64,000 bases of DNA. Source: Psococerastis gibbosa. Taxonomy: Eukaryota; Arthropoda; Insecta; Psocodea; Psocidae. The notes below the pieces were generated by a model, which did no database searches, was not told the origin of the DNA, and saw nothing but the letters and a program-made list of their open reading frames with translations. Each line of letters begins with the position of its first letter. The stretch's first letter is position 1. The position numbers and the translations under genes are program-made. The stretch is from positions 24,571,089-24,635,088 of the forward strand of contig OZ020488.1 in the NCBI GenBank assembly GCA_963971405.1, in the 5' to 3' direction. Positions 21,093-31,435 of this stretch are shown here, in pieces.

Positions 21093-21536
21093 AGTAGTAG
21101 TAGTAGATTTTTTTGGCAGAGTCCCAGGCCACGGTGAGGGCCCATAGGACACACGCCCCATCTTGCTCACTCGTACAACCCGATTGCGGTCGCGAAGCGC
21201 GCCGCCTCCTTTGGGCGAAGCTGTTTCCCTGCCTGTAGTCCTCCCAAAGCAAAACCGACCGAGGAAAGACGTTTTCGCCAGACAGCCGGGCAGTCCATCA
21301 GCACGTGCCACCCGGTCTCAGCGCCAATCTCGCAGAAGCGGCAATCCTGCGTGGGAACCTGTACACCCAAGCGAGCAAGGTGAACCCGGAAGGGGCCGTG
21401 TCCCGTCAGCATAGCAGCAGCAGCGCGTACTGCTCGTCGACTGCTGGAGATGACATCTCGTTTTAGCCGCTCATCCGGTCCGAGCAAACATGCCTTGGAG
21501 TGATGCATTCCGCTTGCACTGGACCACACCGAGCTC
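21093..21536 (-). pseudogene. 3' end of a LINE (I/Jockey- or R1-like C-terminal domain)
   Basis: A minus-strand frame (21167-21529) encodes the C-terminal tail of a non-LTR retrotransposon polyprotein. It contains LTGHGPFRVHLARLG followed by a zinc-knuckle CRFCEIGAETGWHVLMDC, that is C-x2-C-x8-H-x4-C, which is typical after the reverse transcriptase in such elements. After the stop, a 3' UTR with GGCCTGGGACTCTGCC leads to a (CTA)n tail, read on the minus strand. TAGTCCGAGTTGT occurs on both sides (21080-21092 and 21537-21549), a perfect 13-bp target duplication, so this is a 444-bp, 5'-truncated insertion produced by target-primed reverse transcription. No reverse transcriptase remains. The clade is uncertain. 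A 31-bp stub of the same 3' end lies at 31207. Confidence 0.85.
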
Positions 21537-21549
21537 TAGTCCGAGTTGT

Positions 21550-22062
21550 CATTAAGGTGTAATCTTGTTGGTACCTTAAACTGCCCGACGGACCGGAATC
21601 AAGGTTAATGTCAAGACTCAAGAGCTGCGGGTAACCTTTAAACTTGAACTGGAATTAGCTCAAAATCTAAATTACTACATCTAGGTATAATATTTTTTTT
21701 ATTGGCCACAGGACAAACGGCTGTATTTTTTTTTCTTCATATTTTATTCATGCAATAGGATAGCCTGATTCTTGGAACGGCGAACAAATTTGAAAAGAGG
21801 TCTACTGGTGACAATGGTTTGGATTGATTCGGTTGAACGTTGACCTTTTGTGACCATTTTTCCCCTAGTTTGACTTTCATTTCATATAGAAATACATTTT
21901 TATGGGCTATTTCCCGAATTCCCTTTCTTGAAGTTTGGATGTTTATCAGAGAAAAACAATGTTAAACATTCATTAGATGTGATTAAATACTTCGTCCTTC
22001 CAGCGGGTGTGGTCGTCCTTCTTGTTCGACTAGTAGCTTCGTTGTTTTCTTTATAAACTGTA
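21550..22062. other. No gene seen
   Basis: AT-rich sequence with T runs and no boundary-defined repeat. Confidence 0.45.
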
Positions 22063-22345
22063 ATTTGCTGTTTATACGTTAGTATAAAGAAAGCTTTGTG
22101 ATTGCCGAAATTCTCGATTTCGAGATTCCAACAGATTTGCACGTTTTGAGGTCACAGGAACCAAAAAACGTCATTTTACGAAATGCCTGTCTGTCGGTAC
22201 CTCGATTTGGGACCAAACCACTCGACAGAATTTGATAAATTCGTCATGTTGGTTCACAAAAATATCACATTTTTTGATAACATCATTTTAGGGGGTTTCA
22301 TACCCCCAAAACAGCTATGACGATTTGTTTTAAAGTCACATACTG
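22063..22345 (+). repeat. Repeat family C, 5' part
   Basis: The sequence begins with TTTATACGTTAGTATAAAG, continues with AAGCTTTGTGATTGCCGAAA and ACGTTTTGAGGTCACAGGAA, and has a short CTGTCTGTC tract. It ends near AACAGCTATGACGATTTGTT, which corresponds to about one third of the full-length copy. Confidence 0.75.
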
Positions 22346-22481
22346 GCCGCACAGGACAGAACTGTGTGGAAACGCTGCTGTTGTGTCGCCGACCCTCCAT
22401 GAGGATAAGGCGCGGTAAAAGTAAAGTAAGTATACTGTATGTATACCGTATTACAGGACAGGATATACAGTATTATTGATT

Positions 22482-22496
22482 AAAAAAAAAAAAAAA
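22482..22496. repeat. A15 homopolymer
   Basis: Fifteen consecutive A residues. It is not attached to a recognisable retroposon in either orientation. Confidence 0.6.
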
Positions 22497-22689
22497 CACT
22501 AGTCGTAACTTTTTAATGCCAAGTATGTTTAATATGTATGCTAAATAGCAGTAGTAATAGTACTTAAACAAAACAGAACAGGGGGCTTCCCAAAACAAGA
22601 TTTTGGTTTTGAATAAAACATTATTTTTTGAAGATATTGATAATCTGAGCCCCAACGTATTGCATACCATACCATTATTGTTGTATTAT

Positions 22690-22866
22690 CTATTATTTGT
22701 GCTATGCAATTGTCCCATCTATCAATTCAGTGCTTTAGAATAGGGCAAATCTATAGGCAGTCGATATTTAACTACGGGACAATTATTTACCATGGAATTA
22801 TCTCGGTACCTATACTAATTGATAAGTAGGAAAGCATGTACGGGTTCACTCGTACCGGTTGTTTTG
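22690..22866 (+). repeat. Dispersed repeat ending in a family C 3' end
   Basis: The last 100 bases match the 3' end of family C (TTATTTACCATGGAATTA, ATTGATAAGTAGGAAAGCAT, ACCGGTTGTT). The first part, CAATTGTCCCATCTATCAAT with CTTTAGAATAGGG, recurs inverted at 30943-31005. Either family C has a variant with this extra module, or two repeats are adjacent. Confidence 0.55.
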
Positions 22867-22954
22867 GATAGTTTTGACCTGCTTGGACCCGGACCCAGAA
22901 ATGTTTTCGTGAGGTATACTGGCTCATTGCGATGCATTGTAATATAATAAATAA

Positions 22955-23090
22955 TAATTAATTAATTAATAATGAATTTTTGTTCTATTACTAAGCCATC
23001 CTAGCGGAGTTATGGCTATAAAGCCTTCTCATACACTCAACTAGGAAAGCCCGAGACCGCCTGCTTTACATACCCTCCGAAGCATGTAAA
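22955..23090 (-). repeat. tRNA-SINE copy 1, 5'-truncated
   Basis: Minus orientation. The ATTA-rich tail, then TTTTTGTTCTATTACTAAGC, CTAGCGGAGTTATGGCTATA and ACCGCCTGCTTTACATACCC are present, but the tRNA-like head is missing. Confidence 0.8.
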
Positions 23091-24417
23091 CTGTAACTAT
23101 GGGGTAATGCTGTACTGCACCACTGAATTCAAGATTCTCTGCCGCTTATTGTTATGCAGTAATGTAAGGCGGCACCCCACGTCCCAATGCATAGTAGTGC
23201 GTCAGTATTCCTCACGATAACATTTCTAAGCGTGGCGAGACCTGGTTTAAAAGTATTACTATTGAGCGCATTTTTTAAATTTAATATGACTTAATGAACA
23301 TACCTATAACACACACAGGCTGACCTCCAAATGTTTTTGGGAACAAGTTTCAAAGATGCTGCGTCTCTAATTAATGACGGACTTTGCGGAATTTTACTGC
23401 GTTGTGTACGGTGGGCAATATCATCCATTTCTTACGGAAGTGTCTTGTGTAACCCTGGGTTTCAATTTCAATTCAATGGTAGACTACTTACCGTAGAAAA
23501 TACGAATATTTTAACATATTTTGTTTCTATTGTCGTGTACTGTTAGTTGTGTAAAAATAGTTTTGGCCCCAAAATACTAATCCCGAACTTCAAACGAAAT
23601 TTACGTAGTCATTTTGAGAATATCCATGTATGGTTCCATTCTCTTCAAATCGGATGCATTGTAGATAGCTTACATTACTAATACAATTGCTTGCTAGAAG
23701 AATGAGCCTACGACACCAGTACTCCGAAGTACTTCAGCACTAGTTTGATGCGTTATATTGTATTATAGACCAATATTGTCATTGGATGAGTTATAATATT
23801 ACAACTAATTTTTACGCATTTTCGTCTGTTTGTTTACCTGGTAAAGATTTGATTAGTTAATATAAAGATTTTCCAAATTGAGAAAGCTGAAAAAAAAAAC
23901 TAAATTCAAGCGTATATACAATAGTTTGATTACATCTTAATTTTATATGGTGACCAATAGAACACTAAATACATTGAGACTTGAGAGCTGTAGTGGGTTT
24001 ATTTTCGCACGCGGTGTCGGCTGTTTTTGGTATATTATGTTGGTAAAATAGTGATACAGTATAGGCTATTTGTTCTGGAGCCATTTGAATGTGAAACACG
24101 ACAGTCGAATAAAAACATAGTCTATTCCAAATATGTGACAACAGCATTCATATCTTGAACTTGTATATTCATTAACTGAATTACTGCACCTATTTCAGTG
24201 ACATTTCACGCCTGAACTGTTAGGGGTTGGACCATTGGTTGAAAATTAGAACCTCAGTAAAAGCAATACAGTTTACAGGGAAGAGACATAAATATAGGAT
24301 GGAGTGTGGCAAGCTGCCCAAATCCAATGCAACTTTGTTTTGATGCGGATGCTTGCCCGTTCAGTGACACCGCTTACACTATAAGCTCATTCCCTGGTGT
24401 GCGGAAGCAGTGAGACA
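23091..24417. other. No supported gene
   Basis: AT-rich DNA. The 71-codon frame at 23331-23546 has no motif. No boundary-defined element was found. Confidence 0.5.
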
Positions 24418-24628
24418 ATCCAAACAAGCAAACTTTCATCAAAATCGGCCGAGTAGTTTGCCCGGAAATAGATGAACAGACAGACATACAGACAGACAGA
24501 CATTTCGTAAAATCCACTTTTTTGGGTTCCTGGGACCTCAAAACGTGTAAGTAATTCCGTTGAAATCTCGGAACCGAAAATTTCGACCATCACAAAGCTT
24601 TCCTTATACTACGTATAAATTGGAAAGC
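24418..24628 (-). repeat. Repeat family C, 5' part
   Basis: Minus orientation. It includes CATCAAAATCGGCCGAGTAG, a CAGACAGACA tract, GGGTTCCTGGGACCTCAAAA and the 5' end ATACTACGTATAAATTGGAA. The element breaks off at about 24418 with unrelated DNA beyond. Confidence 0.85.
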
Positions 24629-24677
24629 AACTATTCTATCACAAAGGTTTTCACTGTCTGAATCTAATGATGAAATG

Positions 24678-24886
24678 GTAAAATCCGGGCCGATCTTAAC
24701 GCTTATTTCCAAAGTTTCGTCATCGTCTGCGGTCGTCATCTTTAGTAGCAATACGTTAACTTCTAAGATTGTATCACGTAGGCTTGGTAGCTATTGCTAT
24801 CTAAATGAAAACGAGATAGAAACGAAACATTTGGAAGTGCGCTTTTAGATCGACCACGACCCATCAGCCCTGATTCTACTGCCACA
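24678..24886. mobile_element. MITE family B, copy 2 (diverged)
   Basis: The left end (GGTAAAATCCGGGCCGAT) and the right end in inverted form (GGCAGTAGAATCAGGGCTGA) pair imperfectly over about 55 bp that includes TTTCCAAAGTTTCG and its inverse. The interior TTTCGTCATCGTCTGCGGTC matches copy 1 at 7988. Confidence 0.65.
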
Positions 24887-24889
24887 TCG

Positions 24890-25832
24890 ACAACCCCACA
24901 TATCCAGATATGGGCTAAAAGGTTCACGTGCCCAGTTAAAAGTGAAGTTGTATACAATTATGTGCTTCTTTCCTACACACCATATACTGTAAATTCTTTT
25001 CTTAAATGAGGCAGAATTTTCTCATATTTTATCCTTTTTCTTGGAATAATAATATGATTTCTGAAGGTTATCTTGCACTTGAAGCATGGGAGAAATTCTG
25101 TAGTTATCCTGGAAAAATAAGCAAATATTGGGTTGCATCTCTTTTTAAAACAATTGAAACATATGAGCACACATTTCGAAAATACTTTCTCTTCAAAGCA
25201 GTGTCAGTTGTCCTTGAACCTATTGTATTGAAATGGTGTCTTCTCTTTGGATGTCTTATCACATTACGGTAGATAGCGTAGCCCTGGAGTGGGGGAAATA
25301 CGGAAGACAGTGGCACAATGTAGATAGAAGTCTCGCGGTGCCGAGGCAGCCGCCACGTGTAGAGCGCAGTTGGTGTCTTATTTTACCCTTGTTGCTTCCT
25401 CGCGTTGCCTTTTGTGCTGTGTTTTTACGCCGAATTTAGTCATGGAAAGGATACCCTAGTACACCCCTGACAGGTGAGCTAAACTCGGATAAAGTTGTAA
25501 AATCGTGGTTCGAAATCAAATTTTATGTACGGTAGGAACTACCGGTATGAATTTTATGATGTTATTATTATTAATGTATTTTTTTAAAAAAGAAAAGCTA
25601 TTACAGCACCTAGCATATGGGTTCTACTTTCTGTTATGAAAAGGAAGTATGTACCTACCACGCAGCGAAGAGTAAACGTTTAGCTATGAGTGAAGTTTCT
25701 TCATAATGAATGAGGGTATTCCAATGAAAACTGTTTACTTTACCTAGAGTTGTAGAGTTTTAATCACCAACTGGCTGTTTTCATGGCCACTAAGTCAAAC
25801 TCAACTGCTGGAATTAGGTGTTAATTAAACAC
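24890..25832. other. No proven gene; possible exon-like patch at 25290-25472
   Basis: The stretch 25300-25470 is richer in G+C and CpG than its surroundings. It ends with CCCCTGACAG followed by GTGAGCT, a good match to a splice-donor consensus. The only ATG near it opens a five-codon frame, so if transcribed it would be a non-coding first exon. This is inference only. Confidence 0.3.
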
Positions 25833-25840
25833 CAAAGGTA

Positions 25841-26677
25841 CATGGGCGCCGGCTTGGGAAAAAAATATTGGGGGTGCTCGGATATTGAACTATTTTTATT
25901 AATGGGTATTCTAATATGGTATTAGATAAAAATTCCATTTTCCATATCAACATTAGTTGTAGCCTAATAGCCTATATAATTATGTTTGATACTGCCAGAC
26001 AAACGAAATATAAACGAAGCCTAGATGAATTGTTGTATTATAGGGGTATTCACTGTCTTTGGTAGAAAAGGGAAAAAGGCAATTGGGGAAATAGAGAAAT
26101 AGCTCAGCGTGAAGATATCTCCATCAACCACAGAAATAGAAAAACCTAACCTGACTTACCTCCAAAGTTTCTTTGCCTTTGGCTTATAAACATCTGCTGT
26201 AGTCCACCTCTTGCCACATGTTTCCTTTTGTTGTTTTTATTAGTTTCTGTTCATTTTTTAAATTAAATAAAAACAAACCGCAAAATTCAAATGTACAACA
26301 ATAACAAATATGGCCGTTTTCGATTTCCCAAGTGCAGTTCCTCAATCTACCGGTCGGGTAATTTGGGAAACGTAGAGATACACGTATCCATGGCATTATT
26401 TTTCTACGTAGAAAAACTGGAGTTCTATTTTTCGATTTTCCCTCAGTTTCCGACTTCCCCTTAGGGAAAACCAAACGCAGTGAATACCCCTTATGTTGAA
26501 ATGTTTATCGAGGTAGTTATTTTCTAACGTGCTATTGTGGAAAAGAACGTGGAGCGCCTACAGTATTAGGCTGTTATTGTATGAATTTAGCCTGAAAAAT
26601 ATTTAGGGGGTGCGAGCCCCTTCTCTCGAAAGTTGGGGATGCTTACTGCTTGAGCACCCAACACGTCGGCGCCACTG
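25841..26677. mobile_element. hAT-like element with 8-bp duplication and a nested insertion
   Basis: The left end CATGGGCGCCGG and right end CGGCGCCACTG form an inverted repeat. GGGGGTGCTC on the left pairs with GAGCACCC on the right. The flanks CAAAGGTA (25833-25840) and CAAAGGTG (26678-26685) agree at 7 of 8 positions, as for an aged hAT duplication. A second element (26042-26490) splits it, so the host element was about 0.39 kb, the same size as the one at 8451, which shares its end. No transposase is visible. Confidence 0.8.
26042..26490. mobile_element. Harbinger-like MITE nested in the hAT-like element
   Basis: GGGGTATTCACTG at the left is repeated inverted at the right (CAGTGAATACCCC), followed inward on each side by GGGAAA-rich sequence. 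TTAT lies on each side (26038-26041 and 26491-26494) with one extra A on the left. TTA-type duplications and G-starting ends fit PIF/Harbinger, but the assignment is tentative. The interior, including AAACGTAGAGATACACGTAT, is non-coding. Confidence 0.65.
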
Positions 26678-26685
26678 CAAAGGTG

Positions 26686-27054
26686 CGTTCGAAGTCAGTA
26701 CCATAAACCGTCCAGTGGCTAACTGCCCATTGCCTAGTTTCAGCAACCAATCATCACCAAGAGAATTCAAGTATAACTTAATTCTGCAGCAACTATTCTT
26801 CGTTTTGAGAGGCTGTGTATCTAAATTTTTTTCAATGCGAGTGATTACGCGTGAAATATGCATAATGCATATTTCGACTTTATCGTCAACATACATGTAC
26901 ATACATAAGTGTTGGATAAGGTCGCTCGTCATTGACGTCTTCCGCTTTATTCAATTCGTGCAAGGCTTTAGAATGTGTATTCTTAGTGGTCCGCATTGGT
27001 GCCAGGGCGTAGCTTTCACTATTTAGTATTACAGACTGATAGAGCATCATGCTA
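26686..27054. other. No gene or defined repeat seen
   Basis: A 138-codon plus-strand frame (26610-27026) begins inside the hAT-like element and runs through here with no motif. Its minus-strand mirror is also open, so I treat it as chance. Confidence 0.4.
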
Positions 27055-27195
27055 AGGCGCTTATTCCACCGACGTCAATGGTTCACTATTCACGTGTTTG
27101 ACGTGGTAGCAGACATTAAAGGCAGTGTAAAAATGTCTGCTACCTCGTCAATATCAGCAATATTTTGACTATTGACGTCCGTGGAATAAGCGCCT
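27055..27195. mobile_element. Foldback MITE family A, short copy 4
   Basis: A 141-bp hairpin with ends AGGCGCTTATTCCACC on the left and the exact inverse GTGGAATAAGCGCCT on the right. Each arm contains the family core, GACGTGGTAGCAGACATT on the left and GACGAGGTAGCAGACATT on the right. The middle of the arms is more diverged than in the copy at 10261. TA precedes the left end (27053-27054). Confidence 0.82.
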
Positions 27196-27486
27196 AAGCT
27201 TGGTGCTATTACAATAAATAGTATATAAAGTCATTATCATCCGTATAAAATGATCTGATCAATCAAAAGTTATTGACTCGCCAAGGTGGTTGGGCGGCGT
27301 TTTGAAATCTCCAAGATCATGACGACATTTTTAATGGATCATTTTTTTGGAAGCGATCTGAGGCGCAGTGACTTGTATTGCGTTAATCAGGCCCAATTTG
27401 ATGACGACATTGCACTGTTTTTGAAGTGAAACTTGTTCTTGGGGAGGGGGGGGGGGGGGATCTGAAAAGCAGAGCCACTGAGCGTC

Positions 27487-27645
27487 AATGGTAAGCTTGT
27501 CTCAGCTTGTTGTCCATGATCGCTTGTAGCCGGTGTAGGTTGACATCAAGGACGCACAGTATAGCAGTTTGCCCATGGCCAAAATTCATACGGAAGCAAT
27601 ATAAATTGTGTCCGAAATCCATGGGGTCGTTGACATTGGTTAACG
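27487..27645 (+). repeat. Dispersed repeat D, copy 1
   Basis: TGTCTCAGCTTGTTGTCCAT, TGTAGCCGGTGTAGGTTGAC and GAAATCCATGGGGTCGTTG recur in the same order and orientation at 58736-58915, with about 75-80 percent identity by eye. Its nature is unknown. A G-run lies just upstream at about 27443. Confidence 0.6.
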
Positions 27646-28002
27646 GACAAGGTCCATAAAATGTCATCAAAGAAAATCTTGTTTGTTGCGGTTGTCCGCT
27701 AGATGTCTCTAGTCTCGCTTGCCTTCGGGTATCAGAGAGTGAGACATACGCTCTACTCGTTTTCTTTCCTTTTAGTCCATGGTTCATGGTCCATGGTCCA
27801 TTTTAAAGTGATTTATGAAAAATTAAAATGTTTCCTTGTCATGCAACAGTTTCATTTCTATCGTGTATCTGTTTTTTTAATACTATTTCTCAGTTGAAAT
27901 GCGTTGGAAATATTTCCAGACGTTCAAAAACTTCCGTCAAAACAACGGACAGACAAAGCTGCACTTGCCTAAAGCCTAAAGCACTCAGATAGGAATGGGC
28001 TT

Positions 28003-28258
28003 ACAATTGTAATTGAAAAATAACTTTATAGAGAAGATTAGCTTAAATTAAAACGACTTGTCTGACTTAATTCATCCTAATTAGAAAATATCTTAATAAA
28101 GGAGAGGGGCTATAGTATAGAGATCAAAACTTACAATATATTGTAATTGAAAAATAAGAGAAGATAAGCTTGAATATCAAAACGACTTGTCTAACTTAAT
28201 TCTTCCTAATTGGAAAATATCTTAATAGAGAAGAGGGGCTATAGAGATCAAAACTGGC
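28003..28258. repeat. Two-unit tandem duplication, about 126 bp each
   Basis: The first unit (28003-28128) and second unit (28129-28258) both contain TTGTAATTGAAAAATAA, AACGACTTGTCT, ACTTAATTC and GGGGCTATAG. The units differ by small indels and substitutions, so the duplication is not recent. Confidence 0.8.
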
Positions 28259-28259
28259 A

Positions 28260-31190
28260 TACATTGATTGGTGGTGTTTGGAAGTGAAAAATATCTTTAT
28301 AGAAAAGTGTCCATTTATTGTATAACTGCTGTTTTGGTCTTGTTTGTGTGCTGCTCCAATCACTGACATGTCATAATTGTCTATAGTTGGGATTACAGTG
28401 ATAAACTGTTGACGTCAGAATAGAATTTCCATGACCTTTCACGATTGCTTTCATGACTGCACTGAAAAAGGAATGCTGATATGACGGAAGTTTGGATGAA
28501 ATCTTGATGAAATCCAACAGGTGGGTACCAAGTGTACATTAAAACACGTTATCGTACAACATACCTATTACATACTGTAGGTAATGTAAAGGATCGATTA
28601 GTCATTATTTATGAGATTCTGATTTCATTCTGTCTAACCAGTTCCCTGCCTAGCCTGCCTAGTAAGGGTGGTCACATCACGACCGTTTTCCCTGGCATCT
28701 TCACACTTAGTAATTTGTTCTGTTTATATATTATGTCTACAAGGCGTCTCGCATATACTAGACAACCCGTTAAGGCCTAAGGGGAGGTTTAGAGAGTCAT
28801 TTAGGGTCGTGCCCATTATCACTAGAAAAAGTCACGGTAAAGAATACTGCACAGCACCGCTATGGATTGGTTGATGACGATTCCTTTCAGATAGTATACT
28901 TTCCAAGGAATTGGAAGCCTTGAAGCCGTGCTCACCACGTTTAGAAATGCTTACGTGAGGAATATTATAGAGGCACCGCTATGCGGTGGAGCATGGGGGT
29001 GCATCTACATCTACAGTATGTATACGTCAAAACTATCGCTGCAAAGTTGTGTGTTTTTATCAAAGAGACTTCATACGTAAAACTTCTTCAGCTGTGAATC
29101 GGACCTTCTTATTTTTTACTAATTTGATAATTGATCAAAAATGCAATTCCCTGAATTTACTGATAAATATTTTATGAATTTTATGTGAAAGAAATTTTAA
29201 TGGACATTGTTTTTTTTCCAAACTATTGATCACTATTTTTGAAAAAAATTACTGTTTCATTTCATATGGACTTCACTCTTTGATAGATTGTTTCAATCAA
29301 TGTTTTCTTTGTCTTTTTTTATCAGTGCTAGTTGATTTGAATGTTAGATGAATGAGGTCTATCATACTGCTAATGTGGCCTGCTGACTGATAATACACAA
29401 CACTGATAATGCGCTTATGGTGCGTCGCATAATTTAAGTATTTTGATAAAATGCGAAATAAGCAGCGCGGCGATGAAAACCTTTTCATTGACATTTAATT
29501 TTGTCCTTTTATAGAGGTTTTAGACAACAACAACAGTAGTAGCCTAAGAACCATTTCGACAGTTTTATCTGTTTCATAAACAGTCATTATGCGGTGTTCC
29601 CACATACGTCAATCGTCAATGAGAAATGTGAAATTGAAGGTTTAGCAAAATGGTTTATAAACAAATATAAGCAAATAAGCCCTCTTTAGTCGTGTTCTGA
29701 AATGGTCCACAGTAAATTCCTCACTTCCGTGGTCACTTTCTTTCCAAAATATGAAAACAACTATCTGCATGTATACACAGCACGAAACTGCCAGCTTATG
29801 TTTCATCTGTTCACAAATACTGTAAGTTAATAAGTGTATTAAAGAACATTCTATATAGAGGAAATCGGAGTACCCCACTACGCGTTTTTGTACAAAGTCG
29901 ATTTTCACAGGACGTCAGAGGCCTTACCATGTTGAATCCATTAGAGCAGCACATGTTTCAAACTGCGGTAAACTTGGTAGTGTGCACAGCGTTGGTAGGG
30001 GAACATGGTGGGACATGATAACGCGCTGAGACTATACCAGTCAGTCTACGTGCGTTTCGAGTCCTGGTCACCTCTGATTTAATCGTGTGACTACCATATT
30101 CCCCAAGTGGTTCGAAACCCACTATAATCAGGAGGTCCTCCCTGTCAGTCAACTCCCCCTTTCCCTGAGGTGAAAGAGTGCCCGTTAACAAACAGACTCC
30201 CTCCCCCTGCCAGGCTGACAGGGTTGCTTAAAGCAGAAATGCAATGCTGAAAGCAGGCGTTAGAAACAGCAACAACAACTACGATTTTCTCAGGATATAT
30301 CGATCGTAGAGCCGTAAAATATATCCATTAAATTATCAGAAATTGTTCTCTTCATTTCGATATATGACATGTAGCTGGCACTAACACCAATTGGCCACAG
30401 TTCTTTGAACTCCTTCCTCTGGACTACCACACCAACAGTCTTTTATAAATCAAATTCAGTAATTGCGGTCAACCTGTGTTAGGAAGAGGTACATAATTAT
30501 TTTACAATATATATAAATACTCGGAAAAATTTAATTTGTTTATTTTTGACACTTTCCCCTTCCTATAAGCCTAAAAACCAGAATTCAACTGCAGCGACTA
30601 GATCTACGTATCTGGACTATGAATTTTTGTCCAAGCAGGGAAACTGGAAGTAGAATATGTCAACATTTGGCAATTGGCATGTAAATCCAAAATCCAATAA
30701 TTACAGTATCTGCATTATTTGTTAGTCTGATACTATACAATGATTAACATTATGGTGATTGTCTCAGGCATCCATCAACTCGTATCCAATAGATAGAATA
30801 GCGAGGAATATGATCGCTGAGATATTGTACGAATAGCAAGATTATTTGAAATTGATAGAACACTTATTATCATATTATTATTATTATTTACTTAGTACTG
30901 TCCAAGTAATCACGCATTAAGATGGGTACCCTTACTAAGTATCGGCTGTCTATAGATTTCCCTATCCTAAAGCACAGCATTGATAGATGGGACAGTTGCA
31001 TAATCTAGAATGAGGTTCATTTGTGACGTCAATTTGTAGATGGCAGCACCAGTTGCACGGATATCAAAGCGTTGATTTTTCCATAAACCTCAATACTATT
31101 TTAAAATTATTTTATTTATGCATTTTAAAGTGATATTTTCTATAAATCATGGAGAATATATATATATATTAAATTATATGCAGCGAAATA
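28260..31190. other. Long stretch without a recognisable gene
   Basis: AT-rich DNA. Short frames (for example 29642-29908 minus, 29958-30191 minus) have no motif. At 30943-31005 lies the inverted partner of the module at 22698-22765. An ATT microsatellite-like tract is at about 30867-30888. Confidence 0.5.
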
Positions 31191-31206
31191 AGGTCCAGGC
31201 ATAGTA

Positions 31207-31237
31207 GTAGTAGATTTTTGGCAGAGTCCCAGGCCAC
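31207..31237 (-). mobile_element. 31-bp LINE 3'-end stub with 13-bp target duplication
   Basis: The inserted piece is GTAGTAGATTTTTGGCAGAG followed by TCCCAGGCCAC, identical apart from T-run length to the 3' end of the LINE at 21093. TCCAGGCATAGTA lies on both sides (31194-31206 and 31238-31250), an exact 13-bp duplication, the same length as at 21093. It is an extremely truncated retrotransposition event. Confidence 0.85.
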
Positions 31238-31435
31238 TCCAGGCATAGTAAAAATATTATAAAAAATATTAAAAGAATTAATTAGATGCTAAGAGCTTAG
31301 CTTTCACATGCAAACGGCGGCCATTTTGAATAAAATGGATATCGGTTTGTCGTCAGCGAACCTAGTGACCAAAACTGTCCCTACAGAACCTCATTGGCGA
31401 CCAATAATATAATACTACCGAATAATAATGGTATT

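Noticed and set aside
26610..27026. 138-codon plus-strand open frame, long for the region
   Set aside because: It starts inside a hAT-like MITE, the opposite strand is also open, and no domain or protein-like composition is visible.
28003..28258. CRISPR-like array
   Set aside because: Only two long diverged units without spacers, in eukaryotic repeat-rich DNA.
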